Of a DNA stretch of 5,855 bases, positions 5,743-5,855 are shown in pieces. The translations under genes were made by a program, and so were the position numbers. Source of the DNA: an uncultured Opitutia bacterium (GTDB lineage: Bacteria; Verrucomicrobiota; Verrucomicrobiia; Opitutales; UBA953); contig CAIYUD010000245.1 of NCBI GenBank assembly GCA_903929325.1, positions 1 to 5,855 on the forward strand. The letters are read 5' to 3'. Under the pieces are notes generated by a model. It saw only the letters and a program-made list of their open reading frames with translations, ran no database searches and was not told the DNA's origin. Every line of letters starts with the position of its first letter. Positions within the stretch are counted from its first letter, which is position 1.

Positions 5743-5855
5743 ATGGACGAGCTCGACCTCAGCTTCTCGGTGACGTTTCGTCACCGCATCCTCTTTACCG
5801 AGGACGCCTTTGCTGCGTCAAATCCCTGCCTCAAGGGTCTCCTCGGATCCGCAAA
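5743..5855 (+). CDS. eboD: EboD, 3-dehydroquinate synthase-like cyclase (5' part only)
   Basis: The window ends inside this gene; 37 codons and 2 bases are visible. The protein starts MDELDLSFSVTFRHRILFTE and continues DAFAASNPCLKGLLGSA. The pattern of a beta strand (SFSVTFRHRILFT), then an acidic residue, a Phe and NPxL is what I recall from the start of EboD proteins, the sugar phosphate cyclase-like members of the 3-dehydroquinate synthase family. The diagnostic NAD- and metal-binding motifs lie beyond the window. Position supports the call: same strand, 21 bases after eboC, in an ebo operon otherwise lacking its cyclase. There is no Shine-Dalgarno before the ATG, but the inverted repeat lies directly upstream. 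Confidence 0.75.
   Translation, partial: MDELDLSFSVTFRHRILFTEDAFAASNPCLKGLLGSA

Overview
The window looks like chromosomal DNA from a Gram-negative bacterium, most probably a verrucomicrobial (Opitutae-like) lineage. That placement is an inference. It rests on moderate GC content, the general absence of Shine-Dalgarno sequences before the start codons, and the protein style (a large MFS carrier with an extramembrane insertion, a small exported cytochrome c, an ebo cluster). No ribosomal RNA or universal marker protein is present to fix the taxonomy.

Left part (1-1939): positions 1-222 hold no gene but are full of repeats. They contain a copy of the last 21 bases of a tRNA-Ser gene, two fragments in the opposite orientation that resemble its T-arm, several short hairpins and a heptamer tandem repeat. 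A complete tRNA-Ser(CGA) with encoded CCA follows on the minus strand (223-310). Beside it are a strong minus-strand intrinsic terminator (328-354) and a 518-residue MFS transporter gene on the minus strand (383-1939).

Middle (1940-2527): a 123-base divergent intergenic region separates the transporter from a plus-strand gene for a small exported class I c-type cytochrome (2063-2527).

Right part (2574-5855): a compact plus-strand operon matches the ebo cluster. The genes are a 95-residue helical protein of unknown function, EboB (TatD-type metal hydrolase), EboE (xylose isomerase-like TIM barrel), EboC (UbiA-type membrane prenyltransferase) and the first 37 codons of EboD (3-dehydroquinate synthase-like cyclase), which runs off the window. 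EboB/EboE and EboE/EboC overlap by 4 bases (GTGA and ATGA), which implies translational coupling. A perfect 8-bp inverted repeat spans the eboC stop just before eboD.

Known biology of the family: in cyanobacteria ebo genes are needed to move a scytonemin precursor to the periplasm, and related clusters occur in diverse bacteria and in the plastid genomes of some eustigmatophyte algae. The product and exact reactions are not established. A cyclase, an isomerase-like barrel, a metal hydrolase and a prenyltransferase together suggest synthesis of a small prenylated cyclitol- or sugar-like metabolite or carrier at the inner membrane (inference). This operon is the system of most interest here. 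Its least understood parts are the 95-residue first gene, found where a full-length EboA might be expected, and the repeat-rich tRNA flank.
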